In this document: in pieces, positions 38,141 through 50,591 of the stretch | Numbering within the stretch: the first letter of the stretch is position 1 | How the letters are laid out: each line of letters opens with the position of its first letter | Assembly (NCBI RefSeq): GCF_020882245.1 | Contig: NC_083598.1 | Span: forward strand, 31,099,858 to 31,163,857 | Reading direction: 5' to 3' | Source of the DNA: Rhopalosiphum padi | Lineage: Eukaryota > Arthropoda > Insecta > Hemiptera > Aphididae | DNA: 64,000 bases | Translations under genes and position numbers: made by a program | Notes under the pieces: generated by a model | Databases searched by the model: none | Seen by the model: only the letters and a program-made list of their open reading frames with translations | What the model was told of the DNA's origin: nothing

Positions 38141-40736
38141 GTAAGATGAATATATACATACATATTATATTATTTTATTTTATCTAATATTAGATTTTTT
38201 GAATACATTTACTACAGTCAGATATCAATATTGTGTATATTAGTGTACCACTTTGCTATTTCAGTATTTTTAATTACTATTTTTGCCAAAATTCAATAGA
38301 TTATGGCACACTTGTTCATGTCAGGCTAATGGTTAAAATAGTCATTAGCAAGTCATTTAACCAGTCATGTTATAAAAAAGTTATGAAATTGCCAACACTC
38401 AGGTTAGCCAAGATGTTAGTCTATAATTTGTTAATCTCAATAAAATGAAAATATTTTATGCTAAATTTCATTATCTAGTACGTACCTATTAGAATAATAA
38501 CTGATAAGTAAACAATTTCGATTGATTTGAATTTTTTTCATAACTTTTGAGATTTACTTAGATATTATAACATTTTTAAAGTATTGATGACTTATTATTG
38601 ATTATACTCAGCGCTGGATGGGCAAGGTATCGGCCTACTGAGTTTTAGTATTTCTTACATTTGATAACAACTATAGCTACTAGTTAGGTCAAGGTATTAA
38701 TTTAATTCAAATCAATTATATTTTGATTAATGTTTGTACTAATTTATTATTATCATAACGAAATAAAACTTTACCAAATTTCATATCTGGCTCATATTTT
38801 GAGCAGCCCATCAAGATTTTCTCAGTAGCTTGCTGGCCCAATTTGGCCCTGATTATTTTAATACATTAATAATTTACTGGGAATATAACCTATAGATTAT
38901 TTGGTAATTTGATTACTTATAAGAAATAATTTAAATTATTATGTATTACTTATGAAATATGCATGACCTAAATATTTTAAAATATTGTGAACATCAAAAT
39001 GTAGGTATAACAGCTTAAGCTTCATAAATACACTTATTTTTAAGTATTAAAATCTATAGTGTTAGACAATTAAAGTTAATTTAACTGATTAATGCTATAA
39101 TAACTTAATCAAGAAGATATTAGAATAAAATAGTTATTTATCTTAATATTTATACTTTAAACAATATTTTGGACAATTTTATTCTTTTCAAAATTAATAG
39201 TTTGTATTTTAAATATTATATTTAAACATACTTTAAACTAATTACTTGTTACACATGATATGATATTTATTATTTATTTGGTTTAATATTGTTTTTTGTA
39301 CAATCAGTTTAATATTATCTTACTAAATGGTGAAGTATATTTTTATTCTTTGTTTAAATACTTAAATAATTTATCAGATTCAAGTGGTTTAATATATTAA
39401 AATGTTTTATTAACTTTAGATTTAGCAATTGGAAATTGAAATAAATTTGTTGATAAAATTATTAATGATTTTTATGTGAATATTTAAAAATTAAATGTAT
39501 CTTTAATTTTTATATAACAATTAAAATATGATAGACTTCTTTATTTCATTCATTGAGATTGAAAAAAAATGAAGTATTGAGTGTTTCAAATTTATATAAA
39601 CACATTATGACAGTTTGATAGGTAATTATTCTGTTTTAAATATTGAAAATGTTATGCTATCAGGGTTCAAGTTATCGAGAGTTACCTTTGTTTATTTTTG
39701 TATAAATTACCTTCTTATCTATAATTAATAATTACGTATTAAAAAACTATTTCTGATAATTGCCCTTTTAGTTTTCAATAATTTAATAGTTGATTTCATG
39801 GAGAGTGGAAGAGTTTGATTTTTATTAAATTGCTTTAAAACATGCTAGTAGTAAAATTTAAGCTCACAAAAATAACATATCTAAAACTTTTTAGGATTGT
39901 TATTTCCCTGTTCGAAAAATAATCACTGTAGCAACCGTTGACATAAGTTATTATTACTGTGTATGGTTTTGTTGGGGTCATAATATATCAAGTACAGAAC
40001 ATATATTAGTTAAATGATACTTGGCACTTGCATAGTTGTATTAGACACATTATTAATTATTATTTTAAATATTATTCTGAAAATCTTAAATGAATTTCTA
40101 GTTATAGTTTATTTTTATAAGAAATATAGGAAGCAATCATGACATGTGACTAAGGTCTAATCTTATTAAATATATTGCCAGTTGCTATATATATTTTTGT
40201 TTTTTTATTTTAAAAAAATGTCAAATTTAAACTCAATACTTATACAAATTAATAAATATTTATTATTTTTATGATTATATGCATATATTGATTAGAGGCA
40301 TATTGAAAAAATGATAATTTGTAGTTATTTGTACAATCAAATAACCACATAATTTAAATTTGTTATTGATTGGCTGGGGGCCAGTTTAACTTTTGTACAC
40401 TATCTGTTTTTATGATTTGTGCAAAACCAATTTATACATTTTAGAATTATAGTTATGTATCTACAATATTTGTATTTTAGATTAAAAAATGTAGATATAA
40501 ATGTAGATATATGTTTTAGTTTTTTCAAATATTTTTTGTAATTAGTTATCAAGATAATAACATTTATTATTTTTTATATTGATAAAAATTAATGTTAAAA
40601 TTGAAACATTTTTTATTATTCAAAATTACAAATTTTATACTACTGTTTTTACAGTTTTATATAGGTACTTTTATGATTTGTGCTTATATTTATTGAATAT
40701 ATATTTATTTATATTTAATTGTTATATATTTTTTAG
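38141..40736 (+). other. probable first intron of NUAK
   Basis: If the donor at 38141 is used, this is a 2.6-kb intron ending in a T-rich TTTTTTAG acceptor. It contains the hAT-like element at 38609-38851. The open frame at 40579-40800 overlaps the first coding exon in another frame and is not coding. Confidence 0.35.
38609..38851. mobile_element. hAT-like MITE, 243 bp
   Basis: Starts CAGCGCTGGATGGGC; on the - strand the right end starts CAGGGCCAAATTGGGC, and both continue to CTACTGAG. Flanking 8-mers are ATTATACT (38601-38608) and ATTATTTT (38852-38859), six of eight identical, consistent with an aged hAT 8-bp duplication. Confidence 0.65.
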
Positions 40737-40748
40737 GTCTTTAACAAG

Positions 40749-43700
40749 ATGGTTGTTCCAGAAAACGGGACTATGTGTGATAATATTATGCGTGGTATAG
40801 AAAAAAATGGTGGTGGTATACATCTGCATAATAGAAAACAAAAATTAAAACAAAAGTAAAGAAACAAAAATATTATCTACATTTATTGATATATATTTAA
40901 AGCAGTAAATTTTATTGAATAATTTGTTTCTATTTATAGATTTGATATACTGAAAAAACTAGGAGAAGGATCTTGTGGAAAAGTTCAATTAGGTATTTGT
41001 AAAGAAACTGAACAGCTGGTAAGCCATAAATTAGTAAATTTAATTACCTTTTTTTATTGTGTTAAAAGAAGAGTATCATTAATAATTTAACAGCCAAGTA
41101 TTTTATTATGTATATTATATAATATATACCCTTTAAAACCTCTATTTCTGATATATACCAATAGGTCACCATGGTTCAATTACATTTTCATTTCAACATG
41201 TTTATATTTATTATAAAAGTATTATTATTTAGGCTGTAAGTTTATTATTTATAAAAAAATACATACATAGACATATGGTTTTGATATTTTTATGTAGTAA
41301 AATATATGATTCTATACCCTAAATTTTTTGGAAAATTTACATCACATTAATTGAATATTAAATATAAATTCAGATTAATTTTAATTATAATTTTGAAAAA
41401 AATTGTGAAAGATCTGTCATCCATCACTGTAACATACAATTACAATAACTTTTATGTGTTATTTACTTTGTTTAGTTATTTCATATTTATATATGTCATA
41501 GGCATATAGACAAAGAATTTAATTTTTATGCTATTTCCGCCTAGACATTGAACTAAATAACTACAAAAAAAAAAACATTTAAACATTTTGTATTATTTTA
41601 AAAATTTAATTATATTTTCTATTAATTATTTATTGCTATTTTATATATATAAAAAAACTATGTATTATTTATTCATATGTAAAACACGTAGGCATATGAA
41701 ATATGTTGAATTTTGTGTCCATTGGTGCTATTGTTTTAAAATTTAAATAATAAATAAATATAAGTAATTACGAATTAGATGTGATAGATGTAAACGATAA
41801 TACGAGTATATTATATACCCTATAGGCTATTGTCTACAGTACGAATAGCGAGTACTATATAGGAAAACGGCAATGTCAAACTAATCGGTGTTTATGTTTA
41901 AAAAAAATGTTAAATGTTCCAGAAAATGCCACCAAATAACAATATGTAACAACAAGTAATAACTAAAAATTAACAACAATTTGTAATTATAATACAACCT
42001 TTTAATTCATTTTTTATACTTGTACTATCACATCTAATCAGTAATTATTTATATTAATATATATTTATAATTTAAGTTTTAAAATAATAGTACCGATGGG
42101 CACATAATTAAACATAATATCTCATATACCTATGTGTTTTACATATTAATAAATAATACATAGTTTTTATATATATATAAAATAGCAATAAATAATTAAT
42201 AGAAAATATAATTAAATTTTTAAAATAATACAAAATGTTTCATTTTTATTATTTGCCTTACCTGAAATAGTCATTTAACTTAATGTTTAGGTGGATAGTA
42301 AAATTGCATAAAAATTAAATTCTTTGACATATGCCTAGGCATTTAGTAAAATGCCTGATTTGACTATATGCCTATGACTATATTAGCTTTTATATTGATT
42401 CAATTTAAATTTTACAAATTTATAAAATATAAAAATTTAATATTAATTATTTTAGAATATTTTAATATTTTTACAATTTGAATAAGTACAGTTTGTTTAT
42501 AATTTGTTAATATAAAGTAATGATACCATATTGTAAATTTCTTAACTTTTCCATTTAGATTAGTAAATTTTTGTTGAACACTATCCTTTAAATAATAAGA
42601 TAATATATTGTAAACAAATTGAAATTAGAATAATTCTTAAATTTTCACTAAAAGCATATAGCATAGACATATTAGTTTTATTATGCTTATAGTGTTTCAA
42701 AACTAAGTATTTTTTGTTGGTGAAAATGTACCTATTATCATTTAATGTTAAATTATATTGTGTTGGAAATAAATAATAAATATTTAATATTGAGCACTAT
42801 TTTATGTATAATTTTAAATTTAATTTGTTATTTGTTTGTATACAGGTTGCTATCAAAACAATTAGGAAGCGAAAAATTGAGACTGAAGCAGATTTAATAC
42901 GAATAAGGCGAGAAATACAAATTATGTCTTCTGTAAGACATCCTAATATTATTCATATATATGAAGGTAGTTAATTTATACAAATATATGATATTTAAGT
43001 TTTAAATCAGTGATAGCTAACAATCATATTATATGGCTTGAAAGTCAGTCATTAATAATTTATTGGAATTTAGACATATCATTTAAATATAATTTTTTTA
43101 TTGAATAGTAATCTATGTGACTATATTTAAAACAATAGTTGTATTAATCATAAGATCAAGGATAAACATTTTTTAGTAAATTTTTACTTAAAATAATCTA
43201 GATAATATCCTTTTATATAACTAATTTAATTGATTTTTAAATATGTCTTTGTTCTCTAATTTTATCTATTGTTTATTTTTAATTTTTATTAATTTTTTTA
43301 GTATTTGAAAATCGGGAAAAAATTGTGTTGGTAATGGAATATGCGGCTGGAGGTGAACTTTATGATTACCTCAGTGAGAAGAAAGTTCTTACTGAGGAAG
43401 AAGCTAGAAGAATATTTAGACAAGTGGCTATTGCTATTTTTTATTGTCATAAGGTTAACATTTAAATTTAAAATTAAATAATACTCGTGTTTAGTTTTGA
43501 TAATAATAATAATATATTTTAATATATTAGCATAATATTTGTCATCGTGATCTCAAATTGGAAAACATATTGTTGGACGAACAAGGAAATGCAAAGGTGT
43601 GTTGCTTAAAAAATAAATAGATATTTGGTTATAACTTATAAGTATTAAATTATAAATAGCATGTAATCAGTTAATATGAGAGTTCTATAACTTTACTTTT

Positions 43701-46700
43701 CTAATTTATACATTTTTTTAGTGCTGATATTTTAAAATTTGTTTTTCTTTTTGAACTGCTAGATTGCCGATTTTGGTTTGTCAAATGTTTTTAATCACAA
43801 AGCACTTTTGTCAACATATTGTGGTAGTCCATTGTATGCATCTCCCGAAATTGTTACTGGTACTCCATACCATGGGCCTGAAGTAGATTGCTGGTATGCT
43901 GCTAAAGAAAAAAACTAACTATAACAACTATAACATCAAAATTTATAAAATAATTTCATTTAAGGTCTCTTGGTGTTTTATTATACACTTTAGTGTATGG
44001 CACAATGCCATTTGATGGATCAAATTTCAAACGCCTGGTCAGACAGATTTCTCAGGGCGAATACTATGAACCAAAAAAACCATCAAGTGATTAAATATTT
44101 TTGAGTATTTTTAATGTATTTATATTTTTAATTACAATTGTGATAATACTACTATTTTTCAGGAGCTTCTCCTTTAATCGGTAGTATGATGACAGTAAAT
44201 CCTAATGCACGTGCTAATATCCATAAAATATGTTCACACCAGTGGTTAAATGAAGGTTTTTCTGATGGAAATCAATGTTTACACATAGCAGAAGAAATGG
44301 CTTCTTCAACTCCAGTTAGATTAGACTTGTTACTTTCTTTAGCACCTACCCCCAAAGAAACCAATAATAATTTAGGTATACCACTTCAAAGTAATGTTGA
44401 AAATGATGTACGGTCAGAGACTGGGCCTGTAAGGTCTCAAAGTTTAGGAAGTATATCTCCATCACGTGCTGCTGTTGTAATACCCGAGTTACCTGGTAAG
44501 TATTATCAATAAATCATATACAGTAAATTCCCGTTACAATGAATACCAATACAACAAAAAAATCCTGTTATAACAAAAGTCATAGAAGTCCCCTGCCAAA
44601 AAGCAGGGCTTATATAGAGCTTATTCAAATTTCTGTTATAACAAAAAAAAAATTTGGTCCCCTGGAATTTGTTGTAACGGGATTTTACTGTATATATATA
44701 ATTATTTTTAAATATTTCAATATATTTAAAACAATCAATTATCTGTTTAGTGGAGAAAAAACCTAAAAAGCTTAAAAAAAGAGATCGTTCCATGAGTCGC
44801 TCTAAAAAATCTAGTCAGTCTGATACAGGTGAAAATGATCTCGAAACTCCAACTTCAAAAGAATCATCTAAATCTATTAAAAGTAATTCAAAGAGTGATT
44901 TACCACAGTCTCCAATACAATCTACAACAAATAGTGAATCTGATGTAGTAAAGCCTGTTGAACGAGCTCGACGACGATCTAGTAGAGTTTTAGAAGCCGT
45001 AGAAAAATTAGATCAAATTGAATCCATGGCAAAAAATAATTTTGATCAAAAGAGGAGAAGTTCTCTTGGAAGTGGCTCATCAAATAGTTCCAAAAAGAGT
45101 ATAGAGTCTGATGGGTCTACAACTCGAGAATCAACAAAAGAACCACAATTCAGTTTAGAGTCTACAGTTTGTTTAAATAAATTAGCTGAGTCAGCATTAA
45201 ATAATGAACCAATTTGTGGAGGAGCACAGTCAAATAAAAATGATTTTAAAAATCTTCCTGATGATTTAAGAAAAAGCTTAAATGCTATCAGGGTAAATAT
45301 ATTCATTAAATTAAAAAAAATTTTTGAAGTATTATCTAAAAAAGTAAAAACAATCATTATTCTTATTTACTTAATAAATTAAAAGTTTTGGCTTATATTT
45401 CAAAAATTAAATAATTTAAAAAAAATTTTAATTAGCACATACTAATTATTAATTGAAAATGTAGTTTCTATATTTTTAATGGTTTTGTTTAGATAATTGG
45501 AGATTCTATTTCTGACAGCAATACAAGTAAAGTTATTGAACCAAAGAGGAAAACTTCAAGAGCTGAGATAAAATTAGCTAAGCCTGAGTAAAAATAACTA
45601 AATCTCACTTATTTTAAAATACTATATGTGAATTTAAATATTTATTTAATTTTAGGTTACCAATTAGTAGCGTTATTAATAATTCTAAACTTCAAGATAA
45701 TGATCCAATAGATGCAAATTACAAAACCGAAGTTAAGCATTTTGTTCAAGTGCCTAAACCAACTAGACGTATCACTGAAGTATCTTTTCCAGTTGCTGGA
45801 GCTATTCCAACTGCAGCAGCACCATTACCACCAAGGTAGAATTTATATATATATATATGTATGTATGTATAATTAATTATTAAGATCAGAAATTCATAAA
45901 ATTAAAAAAAAAAAAAAATTGGAACGTGCATTTCTTATTATTTTTGTATTTTTCAATATAAGAAATAACTTATTCAATTGAATATTCTGTTCTACTTTTA
46001 AACTGTTATTTTTTTTTGATGGACTCACAATATCAAATTTAAAAAAATAGTCTTAATTTTTATTATTTTTAAATTTATTTCAGACCGGTTTTGAGACAAA
46101 ACAGTCAACTTCGTGAACACATCATACCTATACGGTTTGAAGTAGAAGATAAACCAAAATCAAAACCAGTTCAAAGAGTTTCATCTGTTACAAGTCCCAA
46201 GACTAGTAGCAGTAACTTGTCACGACAAAGCACTGTAGACACAGATAGTAATAGCAGTATTACAAGCTTAGGAGAGCCAATAAGAAAATCTCCCCGTGAA
46301 GTTATCATACCCATTGCGGTTGAAGGTGGAGGTTTTGTTACGCCTAGTAATAGTGCGCTTTCTAGAACAAAGTAAGTTATAAATCTTTTAAAAAACATAC
46401 AATTCAAATTGTATATAATTAATTATTTGTTTTAGTTCAAATAGTGATAAGGGTGATGATGATAATGGTACTGTTAGTGGTCACCCTAGATGTTTCACAC
46501 TGCGTAGCACACGCAGACAAAGACCATCTATAAGAAATTTACAATCGACTGAAAGTATAAGTTCAGACGAAGAAGACGACAGTTTTGAAATTTTAACTGC
46601 TGAGAATTTATTCTCTACATTATTATCCAGAGTAAACAACTTTTTTTAAAATTTATAAAATTTAAATTAATTTATACATCTGAACATCATATACTTAGGT

Positions 46701-49700
46701 ACGTGACTTAACAAATAGATTGAGCAGTGATGAAGGAAGAACATCTGACTTCCCAAGATCATTTTTCAATCACCATCGTTCTATATTTGATCACCAAACA
46801 CCAATGTATGTTTTCTTAAAAACTTATATTTTAATTTAATTTCATATTTGTTAAATGTATTTATAGTCGTCGTTTAACTGAAACTCGATCATTTAATCGG
46901 TCTGACAGTGCTCCATGGAGAAGAAGTTTTGTTTCTACCACTCAAGATCGTCCTTCTAACTCTTCTACTACAGGTAAACTTATATCTTTTAAACTATGGG
47001 CTTCAAAAATTTGGTTTTAATATTTATTTGTAATAAAGAAAAATATAATCTATTGGCAATACTTTTAGCTAAAATATTAATTTGTGTTTTTGTGACAGTA
47101 GCATAGAACATTAGTGGTGTGTAGGCCTTCTTACATAACATTTGTATCTGATCAAGAAACATGATAATCAATGCTTTATTCAATACACACTACACAAATA
47201 AAAACACTTTCACATCTTACTACTTCTATAATATTGTTTTTATTTAAAGAAGTAAACATTAATAAAAATGGTTTTAGTACTTTCAAAATAGGTGATATTC
47301 GGGTATTAAGTATGAACAAATATTGAAAACATTTATATTAACTTAATTTTATATTGATATTCACTACAATACTACAATGTGTATACATAAATAATATTTA
47401 AATCAATTTACTAGGTAAAATAATTATATATATTTCATATCTTTACAATATTCTAAACTATATTTTTTAAATACAATAAATAATAATTAAAGTTAATTAC
47501 AATATGTATTTAAAATTTCTATTTTTTAAATTTATTATGACTACTGTCACACTCAAGTTTATAACACTTTAAGTATACATTGGTTTATGATAAAATATTT
47601 GTATACTTAACTCAGAATAAGAATGGGTGTACTGACAAATGAAAACTTGTTGAAATTGCACATTTATCCAAATTATTGATAATCAATTACAGTTGACAGC
47701 AGCGATGGTGTTTGATCGGAAATTATCAATATACAATCATGCCAAATTTGAAATTAGGGAGGGGAGGGATAGAGCAACATATGAGGTCATTTGGTCATTT
47801 GTGAAACTGGAAATTATTTTTCAGAATAGACTATTGGTCTATAGAGTATAGGTTAGGTAAATTAACTTTCTAAAATTGTAAGTTATTATTTTTCTATTAG
47901 CATTCTAATGAAGTAATTACATTTTAAATAACAAAATCCATAATTTAATCCTAATTAATTATTTCACTAAAAGCTTTGAAATCAAATATTTTTAATAAAG
48001 CATATTTATAGTAATTTGTTTTGTCAAAGGATAAATCATGATAAATATTTCTTTAACACTTCATTTATATTTCCACAACTCCTATTAAAAATTTAATTTT
48101 CAAGTTTTAATCTAATCTTTTTTCATAAATATTAAATATATTCTTAATATAAAATAACATATTTAATTTATTTAAAAAAAATTGTATTTCTAGTCTTCAA
48201 TATTTTTATATTATTGGGGCGGCCGTACTAGTTTCTTATGAGTTTTATATAGGAAATTATCTAAATTAAATTAGGTAGTATAATATACCATCTAATAAAT
48301 AATATATTTTTTTTAAATTAAATTAATGAATGTTGTTACACAATATTGATTTTAATGTTACATATACACGTAACTGTTAATTATAGATTATAATGTTAAT
48401 TATAATTATAGATAACTGTAGATTGGTAGGCATTAAGGAACTATAGAGGTATTTGGTCTGGCTCTAGAACATAAATATGACAAATCCTATAATTGCAGTA
48501 ATATGTGTCCAACATGATTTTAAAAATAATCAAATTATTGGAAATTTATAGAATAAATTGACTAATGTGATCGGTAATAACCGTTTATGTACCTACTATT
48601 AAAAAACATATTTTTATTTGCATATTTGTATACTTTATTAATTATATTGTTTATTTCCTTACATAAAAATTGTCCATAAATAGCACTATAAACTGTAAAT
48701 ATGTATAATTACACAAAAAAAAAATTATGTATTTTGTATAAATACAATTTCTTTATATACTACACCATCAGAAAAGTATGAAACAAAATTAGTATCTTAC
48801 TTTTGGTTTTCTATGACTTGAAGAAATATCCATTTGATATAATTTCTGAGTCCTGATTATTTTTATGTTAGTTGGTTTATTTAATTTAATTTTGATTTTA
48901 TATCAATGATTGTAAAATAATTAATTATAAGTCATAATGCATAAATTATTACAGATTGTATATATTTTTGTAGTCCTTAATAAAAATAAAAAAAAGTTAT
49001 AATGTAAAGAAAATCTTTATCAAAGTATACATTTATAACCTGTACTCATAACTGTAATCATAATCAATTTAAAAAATGTTGAATTTTTTAAAAATTATCT
49101 TTTATTAAAATAAACTTTAGTCAGTAAAGTTTTTCCATTAATAGGGAGTCATGTTATTTACACAACATAACATACAAGTATAACTATACGATTGTGCTGG
49201 AGTATTGCATGTGTGTGTTTTATTTTGTTGCAGCCAATGTGACGGTGCATGTGCCACGTGTACAAGACGAGTAATAACGATACTTCCTTCTGCCTGTCCA
49301 TAATTTAAACCAAAAACAAATCTATACATATTACCTATGCCACAAATTTATAGGTACGCAACTGTCTCTCTCTTTTTTTTCTTAGTGACACTAACATGGT
49401 TTTCTAATAAATAAAATTATTTCACTGTACATATAAATGTGATCTAGTCAATGTTTCTAAACTAGAGTTTGTGAATTGTTTGTTTTTCAGAACTGCTTAG
49501 AAATGCTGATAAAACGACTAATATTCAGAAACCACCGGTGTACAAACACATTCTACCACGTGTTCAGGAAACAACGACTAATAATGATTTCTTAAACTAT
49601 CGCGACAATGTTATAGCAACAAAACTACCAATGACATCACCTCCAAAACAAATAAGCCAGTCATCTATGTATAATATGCACTCCGACCCTATCAAGGAAC

Positions 49701-50323
49701 GTCAGTCTCGTGTGGATCAAATTTTGGAGAAATACCGTCGCCAACCATCTAACTCTTGTTCCAGGCAATTTTCAAGATCGTTTAGCTGCAACGCCTCTAC
49801 TGAAACTGCACCATCGACTGAAAATAACTTGTTGCTGCAAACAACAATGATAGCAGAATCTGGTACCAAAGAGGAGAGTACAAAAAATTCAGGGCCTCGT
49901 AGTGTTAGTCCATATGCACTTTTTGATCGTTCAGATATGACCTCAGCTACAACTACTGCTACCCGCCAAGACTGCATCAAAGCCAACGCTGATAACAGCC
50001 TTTTGTCTAAATCATATTCAATGAAAAGCTTGAGTGAATATCGAACTCGAACTTTGGGTAGCACATCGTTGCCTGTTGATCAGAGATCGATATCAAAATT
50101 TAACAGTTCATGCATTAATAATGACGAAGACCCACCTTCGTCATCATCATCATCATCCACTACTGCTACCACTTCTTCTAAGAGTTTGGTCCCAAAAGGA
50201 GACAATAATCATTATTATCATCATGGTTCTCCGGCCTTACTGGACTGGACAGTTGGAAATTGTAGTGAAGAAACGGTCAGCGATCGAATCAAGCGTCGCA
50301 GTTATTATGTTAAACTCAAATAG
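40749..50323 (+). CDS. NUAK: NUAK-family (AMPK-related) Ser/Thr protein kinase, 16 coding exons
   Basis: Exons: 40749-40855, 40940-41018, 42846-42966, 43302-43453, 43531-43596, 43763-43893, 43965-44086, 44163-44495, 44751-45292, 45493-45587, 45656-45835, 46084-46371, 46436-46631, 46699-46805, 46867-46973, 49491-50323. All are GT..AG and in phase; 1152 aa. Kinase domain about 37-290: Gly loop LGEGSCGKV (43-51), VAIK with Lys66, Glu85 in RREIQIM, catalytic HRDLKLEN (158-165), DFG (178-180), activation loop LSTYCGSPLYASPE with Thr193 as the expected LKB1 site (human NUAK1 Thr211), and APE-type SPE (202-204). The order and wording match NUAK1/2 more than other AMPK relatives. The long Ser/Thr- and Arg-rich tail ends TVSDRIKRRSYYVKLK. 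NUAK kinases act in actomyosin adhesion, polarity and muscle maintenance downstream of LKB1. The exon's frame is open upstream of the ATG (VFNK), so a longer N-terminus is possible. The tail exceeds that of human NUAK1 (661 aa), as in other insects. Confidence 0.93.
41019..42845 (+). other. NUAK intron 2 (second coding intron), filled by a foldback element
   Basis: 1827-base intron splitting the kinase Gly-loop lobe between EQL and VAIK. Almost half is the inverted-repeat element at 41495-42378. Confidence 0.8.
41495..42378. mobile_element. 884-bp foldback element in a NUAK intron
   Basis: Both ends start GTCATAGGCATATAG on their own strand. The left arm (41495 to about 41791) is the reverse complement of the right arm (about 42018-42378). 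Shared blocks include AAAGAATTTAATTTTTATGC, ATTTTCTATTAATTATTTAT, TAAAACACRTAGGYATATGA and TTAGATGTGATAG. The right arm carries an extra segment near its end with the palindrome ATGCCTAGGCAT. About 225 bases lie between the arms. No coding capacity. Arms near 300 bp would form a long hairpin in NUAK pre-mRNA. Confidence 0.85.
44521..44690. mobile_element. 170-bp TA-flanked MITE (pogo/Tigger-like ends)
   Basis: Starts CAGTAAATTCCCGTTACAA; the right end on the - strand starts CAGTAAAATCCCGTTACAAC. TA dinucleotides lie directly outside both ends. CAGT ends, a Pu/Py-rich GTTATAAC-type interior and a TA target are typical of Tc1/mariner-pogo derivatives. It lies in the intron between NUAK coding exons 8 and 9. 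Confidence 0.82.
46974..49490 (+). other. NUAK last intron
   Basis: 2517-base AT-rich intron before the terminal coding exon. The GT donor follows TCTACTACAG and the acceptor is TTTGTTTTTCAG. Internal open frames are short and unconvincing; no bounded repeat recognised. Confidence 0.8.
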
Positions 50324-50521
50324 TTTTTTTTTTTAAATTCAAGCTTTCATTACGAAATGTTATTGTATTGGTTACCAGTATATGTATAGAGTTTTCCTGA
50401 TTTGTATTTACCTAATATATAAACATACATTAAATATATCTGGTCGAGTCAAACTCCGAGGAAATCACAAAATAACAATATTATTATACCCTAGTTAATT
50501 AGTTATTTATTTATTATTATC

Positions 50522-50546
50522 ATATATATATATATATATATATATA
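50522..50546. repeat. (AT)n microsatellite in the NUAK 3' flank
   Basis: AT run about 200 bases past the NUAK stop codon, probably within the 3' UTR. Confidence 0.85.
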
Positions 50547-50585
50547 GTTATATTATATGACATTTAAATGTTGAGAATTTAACAT

Positions 50586-50591
50586 AATAAA
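50586..50591 (+). terminator. AATAAA poly(A) signal candidate for NUAK
   Basis: First AATAAA after the NUAK stop, about 263 bases downstream. Later copies near 51.08 kb would give a longer 3' UTR. Confidence 0.4.

Noticed and set aside
44506..44793. Open frames on both strands around 44.5-44.8 kb
   Set aside because: They are created by the 170-bp pogo-like MITE and the adjacent intron, not by an exon.
45046..45357. 103-codon - strand open frame
   Set aside because: Antisense to NUAK coding exon 9.
49717..50064. 115-codon - strand open frame
   Set aside because: Antisense shadow of the last NUAK exon, whose + strand frame is in phase with 15 upstream exons.
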